Origin: Thermoplasmata archaeon
GTDB taxonomy: Archaea; Thermoplasmatota; Thermoplasmata; RBG-16-68-12; SOIM01
Assembly: GCA_023140195.1 (NCBI GenBank)
Contig: JAGLME010000002.1
Coordinates: 1 to 64,000 of the forward strand
Direction of reading: 5' to 3'
Length of the DNA stretch: 64,000 nucleotides
Each line of letters opens with the position of its first letter. Position 1 is the stretch's first letter. The notes beneath the pieces were generated by a model, which saw only the letters and a list, made by a program, of their open reading frames with translations, made no database searches and was not told the origin of the DNA. The position numbers were made by a program, and so were the translations under genes. Positions 54,381 to 63,444 of this stretch are shown here, piece by piece.

Positions 54381-56987
54381 ATGGCAATGCAGGGAGGGCC
54401 CAGAATTCTCGTTCTCGTTCTCACTTGGCTCCTTCTGCTCGTTTCTTTGGATCAGAATGTGAATCTCGGCGTCACCGATACCGTTTCGGCCTCCAGCACC
54501 TGGGTCCAGACCGACTCGATTGATTTCATGGACGGGGAGTTCAGCAAAGTGGAGGTCGTTGAGCAGGAGGGTGAGGCCTACTTGCGGCTGGAAAGGTCGA
54601 GCGAATGGGCGAACGTCACTCCGGCGGCATCCCCCCCGCCGAGAAGAGGCCACACCATGGTCTACGATGAGGGCGTGGAAGCGACCGTGCTCTTCGGGGG
54701 CGTGAGCGAGACCGGGTATTTCAATGATACATGGCTCTATTTCTCGGGAAACAACACATGGGTCGAAGTGCATCCTCCTTCGGGTCCATCACCCCGCGAG
54801 GGTCATGCCGTGGCGTATGACAGTGAGAGCGACCTGATGTGGATGGTCGGGGGGTTTGACGGCAAGGATTACCTTTCGGACACATGGCTCTACAGCCCCA
54901 AGAACAACATCTGGGACGAGTTGCCTCTGGACCCTTTGTCCCCTGTGCCCCCTGAAAGGGCCTGGTCCGCGATGTCTTACGACAAGGCAGCAAGATACGC
55001 TCTTCTCTACGGGGGCCTGAGCAGTTCTCGATACTTATCGGATACATGGATGTTCGATACCCAGCAGTGCTTTTGGACCCAGCTCTTTCCCGCAGCCTCT
55101 CCAGGGGAAAGGCACTCGCATTCGATGGCATATGACGATCCGCTCGGCCAACATCTCTTGACCGGAGGTTACAGCCAAGGAGAACAACAGAGCGACACCT
55201 GGGCCTTCGACACCTCGACTGGATCGTGGCTGTACGTGCGTGCGACCTCCGTTCCCCCGCCACTGGCCAACCACAGCCTGACCTACGACTCCCTCAACGG
55301 GGAGCTCTTTCTCTTCGGTGGATACGGCAGCACCAAACCCGATGATGAGGACAGGTTCTCCTCCCTCCCGTGCGACATTCCCGAGGGTGATTCGACCACG
55401 ACAATGCTCGAGCACGATGGCCACCTGTACATCGGCACCGCGAACGCGGCAGACCATTCGTACATCCACAGGCTGGACCAATCGACCGGCATCTGCGAGA
55501 AGTGGAAGGACACCGGTGTATACTACGTGTACTCGTCAGCCTCCTACGGCGGCGTCGCATTCTGGGGAAGTAGATGGAGGTCCGGTTCGGCCAGGGGCGA
55601 CCTCTTCTATTACGATGGAACCACCTTCGACTCCATCCCGGGGGACGTCTGGTTCTCTTCTCGGAACATCTCCGGCTGGATCGAGGACTTCCACGTCTTC
55701 GGCAACCGCCTGTTCGCGTCGGGTACGATAATGACGTATCCTCCCGAGAACTCGAACAACTTCTTCGTCAAGTACTGCGACAACCCTCCGTGCCTGGACG
55801 CATCTGACTGGCACTGGACGGACACCTCTGCCGGCAACCTGGGCAAAATAGACGACGGTGCCGAACTCCACGAGTTCAAAGGCGATCTGTACCTGGCGAC
55901 CTACGATCCGGCATCGATTCTGAGGTATCATCCATCGAACAACACATGGTGGTTCTCTCTTGGAGGCTCGGTGGACGGCGACACTCCGGGGCTCAAAGGC
56001 GGATACGGGGTCTTCGGGCTGACGGAATACGAGGGCTATCTCCACGCGTTCACCTACCGGAACGGATGGCACTGGCGGACCCAAGACGGGATCTCCTGGA
56101 CGGGAGTGAACGAATCCTTTGAGATATTCACAAGGGCCTTTGTCTTCGAGGACAGGATTTACATCGGGGCGACCGACGTCAACGGGAACCACCTTGCATC
56201 GTGGAACGGCTCCTCATGGTCCAAATCCTCCATTGACAACGAGATCATTCGATACTTCGCGAATTGCGGGGACGATCTGTGCTTCACGGCCGGCAACCAT
56301 GTCTACAAGGGCGTGCTCAGGCGCAACAATCTCTGGAAATATCTGCCTGAACAGGACTTCTGGGCGGAGGTCTCGGACGCCAGCCCTCCATCCGACCGGG
56401 AGCGGTTCGGGTTGACCTTCGACTCGTTGAACAACATCCTGGTTCTGTTCGGGGGGGCGGACGGGTCCGGCTACCACGGAGACACGCACATCTTCGACAT
56501 GGCTCTGGACGAGGGGATCTTCACCTCTGCGATATTCGACTCCGGGAACTCTTCGATTGAAGTGAGGTGGGAATCGATTTCTTGGTCAATGAGAAGTCTA
56601 CCGTCGGGTTCCTCCATCAGGTTTCAGATTGCTACCAACAACGGCAATTCCACCTGGAATTTCACCGGGCCGGACGGGACCAATGCTTCGTACTACGACG
56701 ATCCTCTGGGTCAGGGTATCTGGTCGGGCCACCATGGGGACAGGTATCTCCGCTTCAGAGCCCACTTCACCGCGGTCTTCCCGATAGGTCCTGTCTTGGA
56801 TGGGGTTGAGATCGCCTATGACCACCCCAGCCCAGGGTTCACGTGGTTCGAGCTGGCCATCTATCTGTGTGCCGTGCCGGTCGTTTTTCTGGCAGTGATT
56901 GTACTGGTGATTCGCTACTGGGAAAGAAGATCGAAAGAGACGGAGGAGGAACTGGAGCCCGATTCGGGCGAAGATTCTCGACCCTGA
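54381..56987 (+). CDS. kelch-repeat surface protein with C-terminal TM helix (paralogue 1)
   Basis: The 868-aa product begins MAMQ with a signal peptide to about residue 38. Kelch units follow: RRGHTMVYDEGVEATVLFGG, REGHAVAYDSESDLMWMVGG, ARYALLYGGL, HSHSMAYDD...LLTGG, NHSLTYDS...LFLFGG, and a later FGLTFDSLNNILVLFGG. They form a beta propeller around a central region of about 300 aa with its own repeats (YIGTANAADH, LYLATYDP, RIYIGATD). A beta-sandwich (about 735-815) and a TM helix (about 822-846) with an acidic cytoplasmic tail (EEELEPDSGEDSRP) complete it. It is highly similar to the next gene over the first ~800 residues but lacks its zinc finger. Confidence 0.93.
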   Translation: MAMQGGPRILVLVLTWLLLLVSLDQNVNLGVTDTVSASSTWVQTDSIDFMDGEFSKVEVVEQEGEAYLRLERSSEWANVTPAASPPPRRGHTMVYDEGVEATVLFGGVSETGYFNDTWLYFSGNNTWVEVHPPSGPSPREGHAVAYDSESDLMWMVGGFDGKDYLSDTWLYSPKNNIWDELPLDPLSPVPPERAWSAMSYDKAARYALLYGGLSSSRYLSDTWMFDTQQCFWTQLFPAASPGERHSHSMAYDDPLGQHLLTGGYSQGEQQSDTWAFDTSTGSWLYVRATSVPPPLANHSLTYDSLNGELFLFGGYGSTKPDDEDRFSSLPCDIPEGDSTTTMLEHDGHLYIGTANAADHSYIHRLDQSTGICEKWKDTGVYYVYSSASYGGVAFWGSRWRSGSARGDLFYYDGTTFDSIPGDVWFSSRNISGWIEDFHVFGNRLFASGTIMTYPPENSNNFFVKYCDNPPCLDASDWHWTDTSAGNLGKIDDGAELHEFKGDLYLATYDPASILRYHPSNNTWWFSLGGSVDGDTPGLKGGYGVFGLTEYEGYLHAFTYRNGWHWRTQDGISWTGVNESFEIFTRAFVFEDRIYIGATDVNGNHLASWNGSSWSKSSIDNEIIRYFANCGDDLCFTAGNHVYKGVLRRNNLWKYLPEQDFWAEVSDASPPSDRERFGLTFDSLNNILVLFGGADGSGYHGDTHIFDMALDEGIFTSAIFDSGNSSIEVRWESISWSMRSLPSGSSIRFQIATNNGNSTWNFTGPDGTNASYYDDPLGQGIWSGHHGDRYLRFRAHFTAVFPIGPVLDGVEIAYDHPSPGFTWFELAIYLCAVPVVFLAVIVLVIRYWERRSKETEEELEPDSGEDSRP

Positions 56988-57022
56988 GGCCATTCTTGAG
57001 TTCTCGGATTCCGTAAATGGGC

Positions 57023-57059
57023 TAGAAAGCTTTTAAGAAGTTTGGGCGATAACGGTCGG
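57023..57059 (+). promoter_or_regulatory. promoter of kelch gene 2
   Basis: The 17-bp block before the 20-bp spacer is the same as at 54344-54360, the spacer ends in GCGATAACGGTCGG, and the ATG follows directly. It fixes the start at 57060. Confidence 0.75.
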
Positions 57060-60000
57060 ATGGCAAAGCGAGGGTGTTGTAGAGTGTATACTGTCGTTTT
57101 GTTGGTGGTTTTGTTTCTAATGTCAAGTTTGGTCTTCCCTGAACACTCTCTTATTGACAGTGCTTCGGCCACAAGCGTTTGGACACAGAAGAGTCTCAGC
57201 GACTTCACGAATGGAACCCTGAGCAACATCGAGATCAAGGAGTACGAGAACGTGGACTTTCTGCAATTGAACCGGACTGGTGAATGGTCAAACGTAACGC
57301 CTGCCAGCTCACCTCCTCCTCGAAAAGGACATTCAATGGTCTTTGATGAAAGCGCCAATGCAACGGTTCTCTTTGGGGGAAGGAACGAGACGACATACTT
57401 CGGGGATACTTGGCTCTATTACTCAGGAAACAACACATGGATCGATGTAACGCCTCCCGGAAGTCCAACTCCCAGAGAAGGTCATGCGCTGGCTTTCGAC
57501 AGCGAGAACGATCTCATCATCATGTTCGGGGGATTCGACGGCTCCAACTATCTGTTCGAGACCTGGACCTACAGCACAACTGGCAACATCTGGATGAGCC
57601 TCAACCCTGCGTCGCACCCACCTGCAAGGGCGTGGACCGCTATGTCCTACGACACCGAGAAGGATTATGTCGTTCTCTTCGGAGGTTTGGAACAATTCCA
57701 GAGGACTGGTGACACCTGGAAGTACGAACTTTCCGGCAACGTTTGGACGCCCCTCTTTCCCATGAGCGTTCCCAGGGAAAGGCATGGTCACTCAATGGTC
57801 TATGATGAATCGCAAGGTCTTCACATCATGACCGGAGGATATGTGAGAGGTATGATCTGGAGCGATACGTGGATGTACAATTCCACCTCAGTCATGTGGG
57901 AGAACAAGCCCCTAGGCGATGTTCCGATGCCTAGAGCCAATCACAGCCTCGTTTACGACTCCGTCGATGAAGAAGTCTATCTCTTTGGTGGATTTGGCAA
58001 TGCCACTGATAACATCGGACAGGATAGGTTGACTTCCTTATCTTGCGCGATTCCGGATAATGATCTGGCGACTTCGATTGTGGAGTATGATGGCCACATG
58101 TATGTGGGGACATCCAACCTCAGCAACCAGGCTAAGATATTCCGTTATGACCCAGCAACTGATGTTTGCATCGAATGGATGGACACCGGCGTGTACTATC
58201 TCTATTCATCCAGCACGTATGGCGGGGTGGTCTATTGGGGAAGCAGGGAGACGATTGTCCAGACAGATGGTCCCCTTTTCTATTACGACGGCACAACCTT
58301 CGGGTCCATTCCCGGGGACACATGGTTCTCAACATTACCCAGCCTCTCTGGGTGGGTTCAGGACTTCGAGATATTCAAAGGACGTATGTTCGTTTCTGGA
58401 TCGACAATGATGGCCGTCCCTCAGAATGACAATAATCTTTTTGTGAAATACTGCGACAACGCTCCTTGTCTTTCCGCTTCTGACTGGCACTGGACAGATA
58501 CTCCAACCGCCAACATCGGGCTGGTGGACGACGGGGTCATGCTGGAGGAATTCAACGGAGAGTTGTACATGGCCACGTATGATTGGGCTTCGGTGCTGAA
58601 GTACTATGAATCCAACAACACATGGTGGTATGTTCTGAACGGGTCTGTCGATGGGAACACTCCCGGAGCCAAAGGCGGATTCGGCATTTTCGGACTTGCA
58701 AACTACAGCGGAGAACTCCATGCTCTTACATACTTGTTCGGATGGCATTGGACGACCCAGGATGGGCTTTCCTGGACAGGTGTCAACGAGTCACTTGGGA
58801 GCTTCACCCGGACTCATGTTTTCGAAGACAGGCTCTACGCTGGCCTGTTGGGCACATCTACCAATCACCTTGTATCCTTTTACGGTTCCGGGTGGTCCTA
58901 CGTTGCATCCAGCTTGGATAATTTCCTATATCTGGGAGAGGGCGGAAACAAGCTACACATATCGCTCGGCAATCAGGTGTTCAGACGTGAGGCTTATCAC
59001 AATGATATGTGGAACTATCTAGAGGCTGGATACTGGACTGAGATGGCTGACGTTGCCCCCCCAACCGGTCGAGAAGCATTCGCCATGGCGTATGATACCC
59101 ACAACAATGTAATTGTCTTCTTCGGAGGAGCCGACGAATCTGTGTATTATGACGATACGTACATCTACGACAAGACGGTTGGTAGCGGCGTATTCAATTC
59201 GGCAACTTTGGACTCTGGAAACACAGCTCTTCTGACTCACTGGGACACCATCTCTTGGTTAAGGACGAATCAGCCCCCTGGATCCGCAATATCTTTCCAG
59301 CTTGCCACAAACAACGACAATTCCACCTGGATGTATCGTGGGCCTGATGGGACAGCAGGATCTTATTACAGCAACCCTCTGGGAGAGAACATATGGGCTG
59401 GGACGGGTGGTGACAGATACATCCGGTTCAGGGCTTTCTTCAGCACGTCTTCATCGGTGGGACCGATACTGGAATCTGTGGAGGTTACTTACGGTCACAC
59501 CCCCGCTCAACCTACTTTGAATCTGCCTGCTAACAACCTCTGGACGGATGACAACTCCCCGAGATTCTCATGGACATTCACCGATTTCGATCCTGGCGAT
59601 TACCAAACGGGCTTTCAGGTCCAGATAAGTGACAAGGTCTCATTTGCCACCATCGCCTTTGACAGCGGAAATCAGGACAGCACCAACGAATTCTGGCAGC
59701 TTCCCTCTACCCTTTCTGCAGGGGTCTGGTTCTGGAAGGTTCGGACCAAGGATATCGACGGAATTTGGGGAGAGTTCAGCGTACCATTCACCTTGAAGAT
59801 AGACACTGAAGCGCCTTCATCGAGAACATCCAATCTGACTTCCAGCCCACATTTGAGTTCCATCACTTTCATCAATGGGACGTCCAACGACACTCATGCT
59901 GGAGTGGGGTCAACCGAGGTTCTTCTAATGGATGTAATGGGAAGCACTTACTGGGACGGAAGCAGTTGGCAGAGTATCGAAAAATGGCTCCCCTGCACCG

Positions 60001-60752
60001 GCGCCACCCAATGGACCTTTGACACCACATCGGTCGATTGGATCTCCGAAAGAGAGTACACCATAACCACCAGAGCAACGGACATAGCCGGCAACGTGGA
60101 AGTCCCCACCGAGACGACCACATTCACCTACGACTCCACAGCACCATCGGTCACCATGATCTATCCCGTCGGGTCGGAAAGCCCAGAAGGCGATGAGGAC
60201 ATCGAGATACAGTGGACCGCAACCGACACCTACCTGAACGAAACATCCATATCAATCAGCTACTCCAACGACGGCGGAACCAACTGGAACTTGATCGCGG
60301 ACGGAGAAGAGAACGACGGCTCGTACAACTGGACACTGCCGCCCTTGAAGATGGACATGAGGATTAGGGTCGAAGCCAAAGACATAGCAGGGAACCTCGG
60401 CTCTGAGATGAGCGGCGTCTTCTACGTAAGAGCACCCGAAGATGACGAGGACTGGCTCACGACGTATTGGTGGCTGATACTCATCATAATCCTGGCGGCG
60501 GTGCTGGCGGCCGTCTATTACTGGAAGAGCAGATCAAGAGAACCGGAAGAGGAGACCGGCCCACCCCCCATTGTGGCAACCGCCGGGGAGACGACATTAT
60601 GCGCAGTCTGCTTGGGAACGGTCAAAGAAGGGCTGTCGGTGATCAAGTGCGGCGAGTGCGGCAAGACCTTCCACGAGAAGTGCGCCGCGAGGATAGAGAA
60701 GTGTCCGAACTGTGAGTCGAAGTTGGATATGAGCGAACTTGAGGAAGAGTAG
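57060..60752 (+). CDS. kelch-repeat surface protein with cytoplasmic RING-like zinc finger (paralogue 2)
   Basis: The 1230-aa product starts at ATG 57060. Signal peptide to about residue 39; kelch propeller as in the upstream paralogue (RKGHSMVFDESANATVLFGG, REGHALAFDSENDLIIMFGG, RHGHSMVYDE). Three fibronectin/Ig-like domains follow (about 810-1120). TM helix about 1134-1155, then a short linker and an eight-ligand zinc finger: C1181xxC1184, C1197xxC1200, H1205, C1208, C1215xxC1218. This spacing is a treble-clef RING/PHD-like finger of the Prok-RING sort, placed on the cytoplasmic side. It may recruit a partner, possibly in a ubiquitin-like or other signalling route. No Ubl, E1 or E2 gene is in the window. 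Confidence 0.93.
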   Translation: MAKRGCCRVYTVVLLVVLFLMSSLVFPEHSLIDSASATSVWTQKSLSDFTNGTLSNIEIKEYENVDFLQLNRTGEWSNVTPASSPPPRKGHSMVFDESANATVLFGGRNETTYFGDTWLYYSGNNTWIDVTPPGSPTPREGHALAFDSENDLIIMFGGFDGSNYLFETWTYSTTGNIWMSLNPASHPPARAWTAMSYDTEKDYVVLFGGLEQFQRTGDTWKYELSGNVWTPLFPMSVPRERHGHSMVYDESQGLHIMTGGYVRGMIWSDTWMYNSTSVMWENKPLGDVPMPRANHSLVYDSVDEEVYLFGGFGNATDNIGQDRLTSLSCAIPDNDLATSIVEYDGHMYVGTSNLSNQAKIFRYDPATDVCIEWMDTGVYYLYSSSTYGGVVYWGSRETIVQTDGPLFYYDGTTFGSIPGDTWFSTLPSLSGWVQDFEIFKGRMFVSGSTMMAVPQNDNNLFVKYCDNAPCLSASDWHWTDTPTANIGLVDDGVMLEEFNGELYMATYDWASVLKYYESNNTWWYVLNGSVDGNTPGAKGGFGIFGLANYSGELHALTYLFGWHWTTQDGLSWTGVNESLGSFTRTHVFEDRLYAGLLGTSTNHLVSFYGSGWSYVASSLDNFLYLGEGGNKLHISLGNQVFRREAYHNDMWNYLEAGYWTEMADVAPPTGREAFAMAYDTHNNVIVFFGGADESVYYDDTYIYDKTVGSGVFNSATLDSGNTALLTHWDTISWLRTNQPPGSAISFQLATNNDNSTWMYRGPDGTAGSYYSNPLGENIWAGTGGDRYIRFRAFFSTSSSVGPILESVEVTYGHTPAQPTLNLPANNLWTDDNSPRFSWTFTDFDPGDYQTGFQVQISDKVSFATIAFDSGNQDSTNEFWQLPSTLSAGVWFWKVRTKDIDGIWGEFSVPFTLKIDTEAPSSRTSNLTSSPHLSSITFINGTSNDTHAGVGSTEVLLMDVMGSTYWDGSSWQSIEKWLPCTGATQWTFDTTSVDWISEREYTITTRATDIAGNVEVPTETTTFTYDSTAPSVTMIYPVGSESPEGDEDIEIQWTATDTYLNETSISISYSNDGGTNWNLIADGEENDGSYNWTLPPLKMDMRIRVEAKDIAGNLGSEMSGVFYVRAPEDDEDWLTTYWWLILIIILAAVLAAVYYWKSRSREPEEETGPPPIVATAGETTLCAVCLGTVKEGLSVIKCGECGKTFHEKCAARIEKCPNCESKLDMSELEEE

Positions 60753-60773
60753 TCCGATTCAGGTCGGTGAAGG

Positions 60774-60781
60774 GTTATATA
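60774..60781 (+). promoter_or_regulatory. TATA box of the 71-aa protein gene
   Basis: GTTATATAT is centred about 26 nt before ATG 60803, supporting that start over the upstream in-frame alternatives. Confidence 0.5.
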
Positions 60782-60802
60782 TTGATTCAGAGAATACCTA
60801 GT

Positions 60803-61018
60803 ATGGTTGAGGCTTTCATGAGGGATGAAACGAAGATTCTGAAGATCGAAGGTCCGCCGGGACATACAGCCCTGCTTCTTGATGGCGAGGTCGTCACCAC
60901 ACATCCGGATGGAAAGAAGATATTCAGAATGGCTAAAGAGATGGAAAGGTCAAAAGAGTATGAAGGGCGGGAAATCTCCGTCTTCTGGATCCCAGATACG
61001 TTCCCTCTTTGCTACTGA
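60803..61018 (+). CDS. small hypothetical protein
   Basis: The 71-aa soluble protein from ATG 60803 reads VEAFMRDETKILKIEGPPGH, then TALLLDGEVVTTHPDG, and ends in FWIPDTFPLCY. It has a simple beta-beta-alpha look. The start is decided by a TATA box at leaderless distance. It is monocistronic, between the kelch pair and the aminopeptidase-like gene. No family recognised. Confidence 0.65.
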   Translation: MVEAFMRDETKILKIEGPPGHTALLLDGEVVTTHPDGKKIFRMAKEMERSKEYEGREISVFWIPDTFPLCY

Positions 61019-61160
61019 TCCCAATGCAACTTCTCGGGTTCACATACAGGTACGTCCAGGTCCCCATCTCTGATGGGACTATGCAAACCGAGAACTAAGA
61101 AGAAGAGACGTCGCCGTTCTGAAAGAATATAAATCACCGTCTTGCATTACCTTTGTCATA
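61019..61160. promoter_or_regulatory. promoter region of the aminopeptidase-like gene
   Basis: ATATAAAT (61127-61134) lies about 30 nt before ATG 61161. Nothing else is seen in these 142 bp. Confidence 0.45.
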
Positions 61161-62102
61161 ATGACTTTAGCGGAGGGCGCTCGGGTAGCCATCGAGACCT
61201 GCATGGGCGTTAAGAAAGGAGAGGAAGTTCTCATTATCTCGGATTCGACAAGGGACAGGATAGCCGAAGCTCTGTTCAAGGCCAGCCTGGACCTCGAGGC
61301 CGAGCCCATAATCGCCAAGATGCAGCCCAGGTCGAAGCACGGGGACGAACCTCCTCCTGCACTGGCGGCCATGATGCTGGAGGCGGACGTCATAATCGCT
61401 CCCACCGAATTCTCCCTCACCCACACCAAGGCCAGGTGGAACGCGTCCAAAGCCGGCGCAAGGATTGCCACCATGCCAGGAATAACCGAGGGAATGATGG
61501 ACAGCGGCGCCATGCTCGCGGACTTCAGCGAGATACAGAGGCGGATGCGACGGGTGTACCGGAAGATGCGAGGCGCAAGGATGGTGAACATCGAGTCGGA
61601 GCTCGGGACGGACATCACCATGAGCATCAAGGGCAGGGACTGGATAACCGAGGATGTGGGCCTCTGCCACAGGAAGGGGCAGTTCACCAACCTGCCGGCG
61701 GGGGAGATATTCATTGCACCCAGGGAAGGGACGGCAGAAGGGAAGCTGGTCATCGATGGGACATTCTTCCAACCGCTCAAGGAGCCGGTGAGGATCACAG
61801 TCGTCGAGGGATACGCCACCAGAGTAATGGGCGCGACGGAGGCCGTCAAGGAGATGAACAAGGGCGGAAGGGACGGGAGGAACCTTGCGAAGCTCGGTAT
61901 GGGCCTCAACGACAAGGCGAGGACCATCGGGAACGTCCTGGAGGATGAGAAGGCTCTCGGTACGATCCACATCGGGTTCGGTGACAATTCCAGTTACGGC
62001 GGGAAGGTGAGGTGCGGTGTCCTGGTGGATGCGGTGATCAAGAATCCCACCCTGATAGTCGATGAGGTCGTTGTTCTGGAGGCTGGGGAGCTGAAGATCT
62101 AG
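61161..62102 (+). CDS. M29-like aminopeptidase family protein (COG2309 type)
   Basis: The 313-aa protein matches the shortened archaeal group of the thermophilic aminopeptidase/NicX-like fold: GVKKGEEVLIISDSTRDRIA near the start, IIAPTEFSLTHTKARWNA, NLPAGEIFIAPREGTAEGKL, the central VIDGTFF, and IHIGFGDNSSYGG near the C-terminus. The Glu/His metal ligands of M29 are partly visible (PAGEIFIAP, HIGFGDN). It may be a cytoplasmic metallopeptidase or a related metal-dependent enzyme. Leaderless start at 61161. Confidence 0.82.
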   Translation: MTLAEGARVAIETCMGVKKGEEVLIISDSTRDRIAEALFKASLDLEAEPIIAKMQPRSKHGDEPPPALAAMMLEADVIIAPTEFSLTHTKARWNASKAGARIATMPGITEGMMDSGAMLADFSEIQRRMRRVYRKMRGARMVNIESELGTDITMSIKGRDWITEDVGLCHRKGQFTNLPAGEIFIAPREGTAEGKLVIDGTFFQPLKEPVRITVVEGYATRVMGATEAVKEMNKGGRDGRNLAKLGMGLNDKARTIGNVLEDEKALGTIHIGFGDNSSYGGKVRCGVLVDAVIKNPTLIVDEVVVLEAGELKI

Positions 62103-62130
62103 TTGACGATTTCCAAATTTCCGAACACAG

Positions 62131-62421
62131 TTAAGCCAAGATTTCAACAAGCATCCTGATGGCAAGACCTATGGCCGCCATTCCACCGAATGCAGAAAGG
62201 GCGTAGCTTTGTGCCAACACTTCTTTTGACCAATCGGAGTCGTCCCGATTTCTCCACGCCGGTACCCTCAGCATAAGTGCGGACCAGATTAGGAATACTC
62301 CAATGCCACCAATGATCTGGAAGAGATAGTCCAGAATGAGACCGATTCCGCCAAGTGCGGTGAACAGTAGCAATTGCTGGTCCCCGGTCAGGCTTGACAG
62401 GCCCAAGATCCGACCCTCCAC
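62131..62421 (-). CDS. small membrane protein, hypothetical
   Basis: The 96-aa product has three predicted helices (LLLFTALGGIGLILDYLF, IIGGIGVFLIWSALML, and SAFGGMAAIGLAIRMLVEIL) and a hydrophilic loop around residues 55-70. The start is GTG at 62421, directly adjacent to the TGA stop of the radical SAM gene (TGAGTG), so it is translated from the same mRNA by coupling. No family recognised. Confidence 0.7.
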   Translation of the reverse strand: MEGRILGLSSLTGDQQLLLFTALGGIGLILDYLFQIIGGIGVFLIWSALMLRVPAWRNRDDSDWSKEVLAQSYALSAFGGMAAIGLAIRMLVEILA

Positions 62422-63444
62422 TCACAGAACGACATCAACCGTCTCTCCACAGTTCTTGCACCTCTTACCATCAAGATCATTCTTCGAGATCGAGAAACCC
62501 CATCTCTCAATCACCATGTTCCCGCAGTTGGGACACATCGTGTTCTCCCTCTCGTTGCTTGGGACGTTTCCGACGTAGACGTATTTCAATCCGGCGTCCT
62601 TCGCTATCTGGTAAGCTGTCCCCAGCGTCTTCAAAGGTGTCCTCGGATGATCGATCATCTGGTAATCCGGATGGAACCTGGAGAAATGTAATGGCACATC
62701 ATCCCCGAGACTCTCCACGATCCACTTGGTCATCTTCTCGAAGCCCTCTTTGGTATCGTTCTCTCCAGGTATAACCAGGTTCGTGATCTCTATGTGGATC
62801 CCCAGCTCCTCGGCCAGGACCAGTGTATCAAGTACCGGCTGCACCCTAGCCTTGCACAACCTCTTGTAGAATCCGTCATCCATCGACTTCAGGTCAATGT
62901 TCATCGCGTCCAGATAAGGGGCGATCTCCCTCAGCGGCTCCTCGTTGATGTAGCCGTTGGTGACATATGAGGTGTAGTATCCCGCCTCCTTCACCAGCTT
63001 GGAACAGTCATACGTGAACTCGTGCCAGATGGATGGTTCGTTGTACGTCCAGGACACGCCTTCGCACCGGTTCTTCTCCACCAACGGGACGACGTCCTCA
63101 GGGTCCACCTTCTTAAGATGAACATCTTCCGGCTTCGACTGTGATATTGAATAGTTCTGGCAGAAAGGGCATGAGTAGTTGCACCCCACGGTGCCAAAGG
63201 AGAGCGAGTGGGTCCCTGGATGGAAATGGAACAGCGGTTTCTTCTCAATGGGATCAGGTGTAATAGATGACGCCTTACCGTAGATCAGAGTGTATAGCTT
63301 CCCACCCTCGTTCTTCCTGACCCTGCATATTCCAGCTTTCCCATCGGCTATCTTGCAGAAATGTGGGCAGAGCTCGCATTTGACCCTGTCACCTTCGGTC
63401 GTCCAGAACCTGGCTTCCCTCCCTCCATTACCGAAAGTGCTCAT
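62422..63444 (-). CDS. amrS: AmrS-type radical SAM enzyme
   Basis: The 340-aa product belongs to the PflA-like family named for the AmmeMemoRadiSam system. The radical SAM cluster is C88xxxC92xxC95 (GCNYSCPFCQN). An N-terminal C23-x2-C26-x3-C30...C40 set precedes it, and a C-terminal zinc ribbon CPNCG/CKNCG (about 312-335) follows. The IEKKPLFHFHPGTHSLSFG and VSWTYNEPSIWHEF stretches are diagnostic of the family. AMMECR1 and Memo genes are not next to it here. It overlaps the thiL stop by 17 bases and is followed by the small membrane protein gene. Confidence 0.92.
   Translation of the reverse strand: MSTFGNGGREARFWTTEGDRVKCELCPHFCKIADGKAGICRVRKNEGGKLYTLIYGKASSITPDPIEKKPLFHFHPGTHSLSFGTVGCNYSCPFCQNYSISQSKPEDVHLKKVDPEDVVPLVEKNRCEGVSWTYNEPSIWHEFTYDCSKLVKEAGYYTSYVTNGYINEEPLREIAPYLDAMNIDLKSMDDGFYKRLCKARVQPVLDTLVLAEELGIHIEITNLVIPGENDTKEGFEKMTKWIVESLGDDVPLHFSRFHPDYQMIDHPRTPLKTLGTAYQIAKDAGLKYVYVGNVPSNERENTMCPNCGNMVIERWGFSISKNDLDGKRCKNCGETVDVVL

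Noticed and set aside
54196-54387. 63-codon minus-strand frame over the kelch 1 promoter
   Set aside because: It overlaps a well-supported promoter and start codon, lacks its own signals and has no recognisable sequence.
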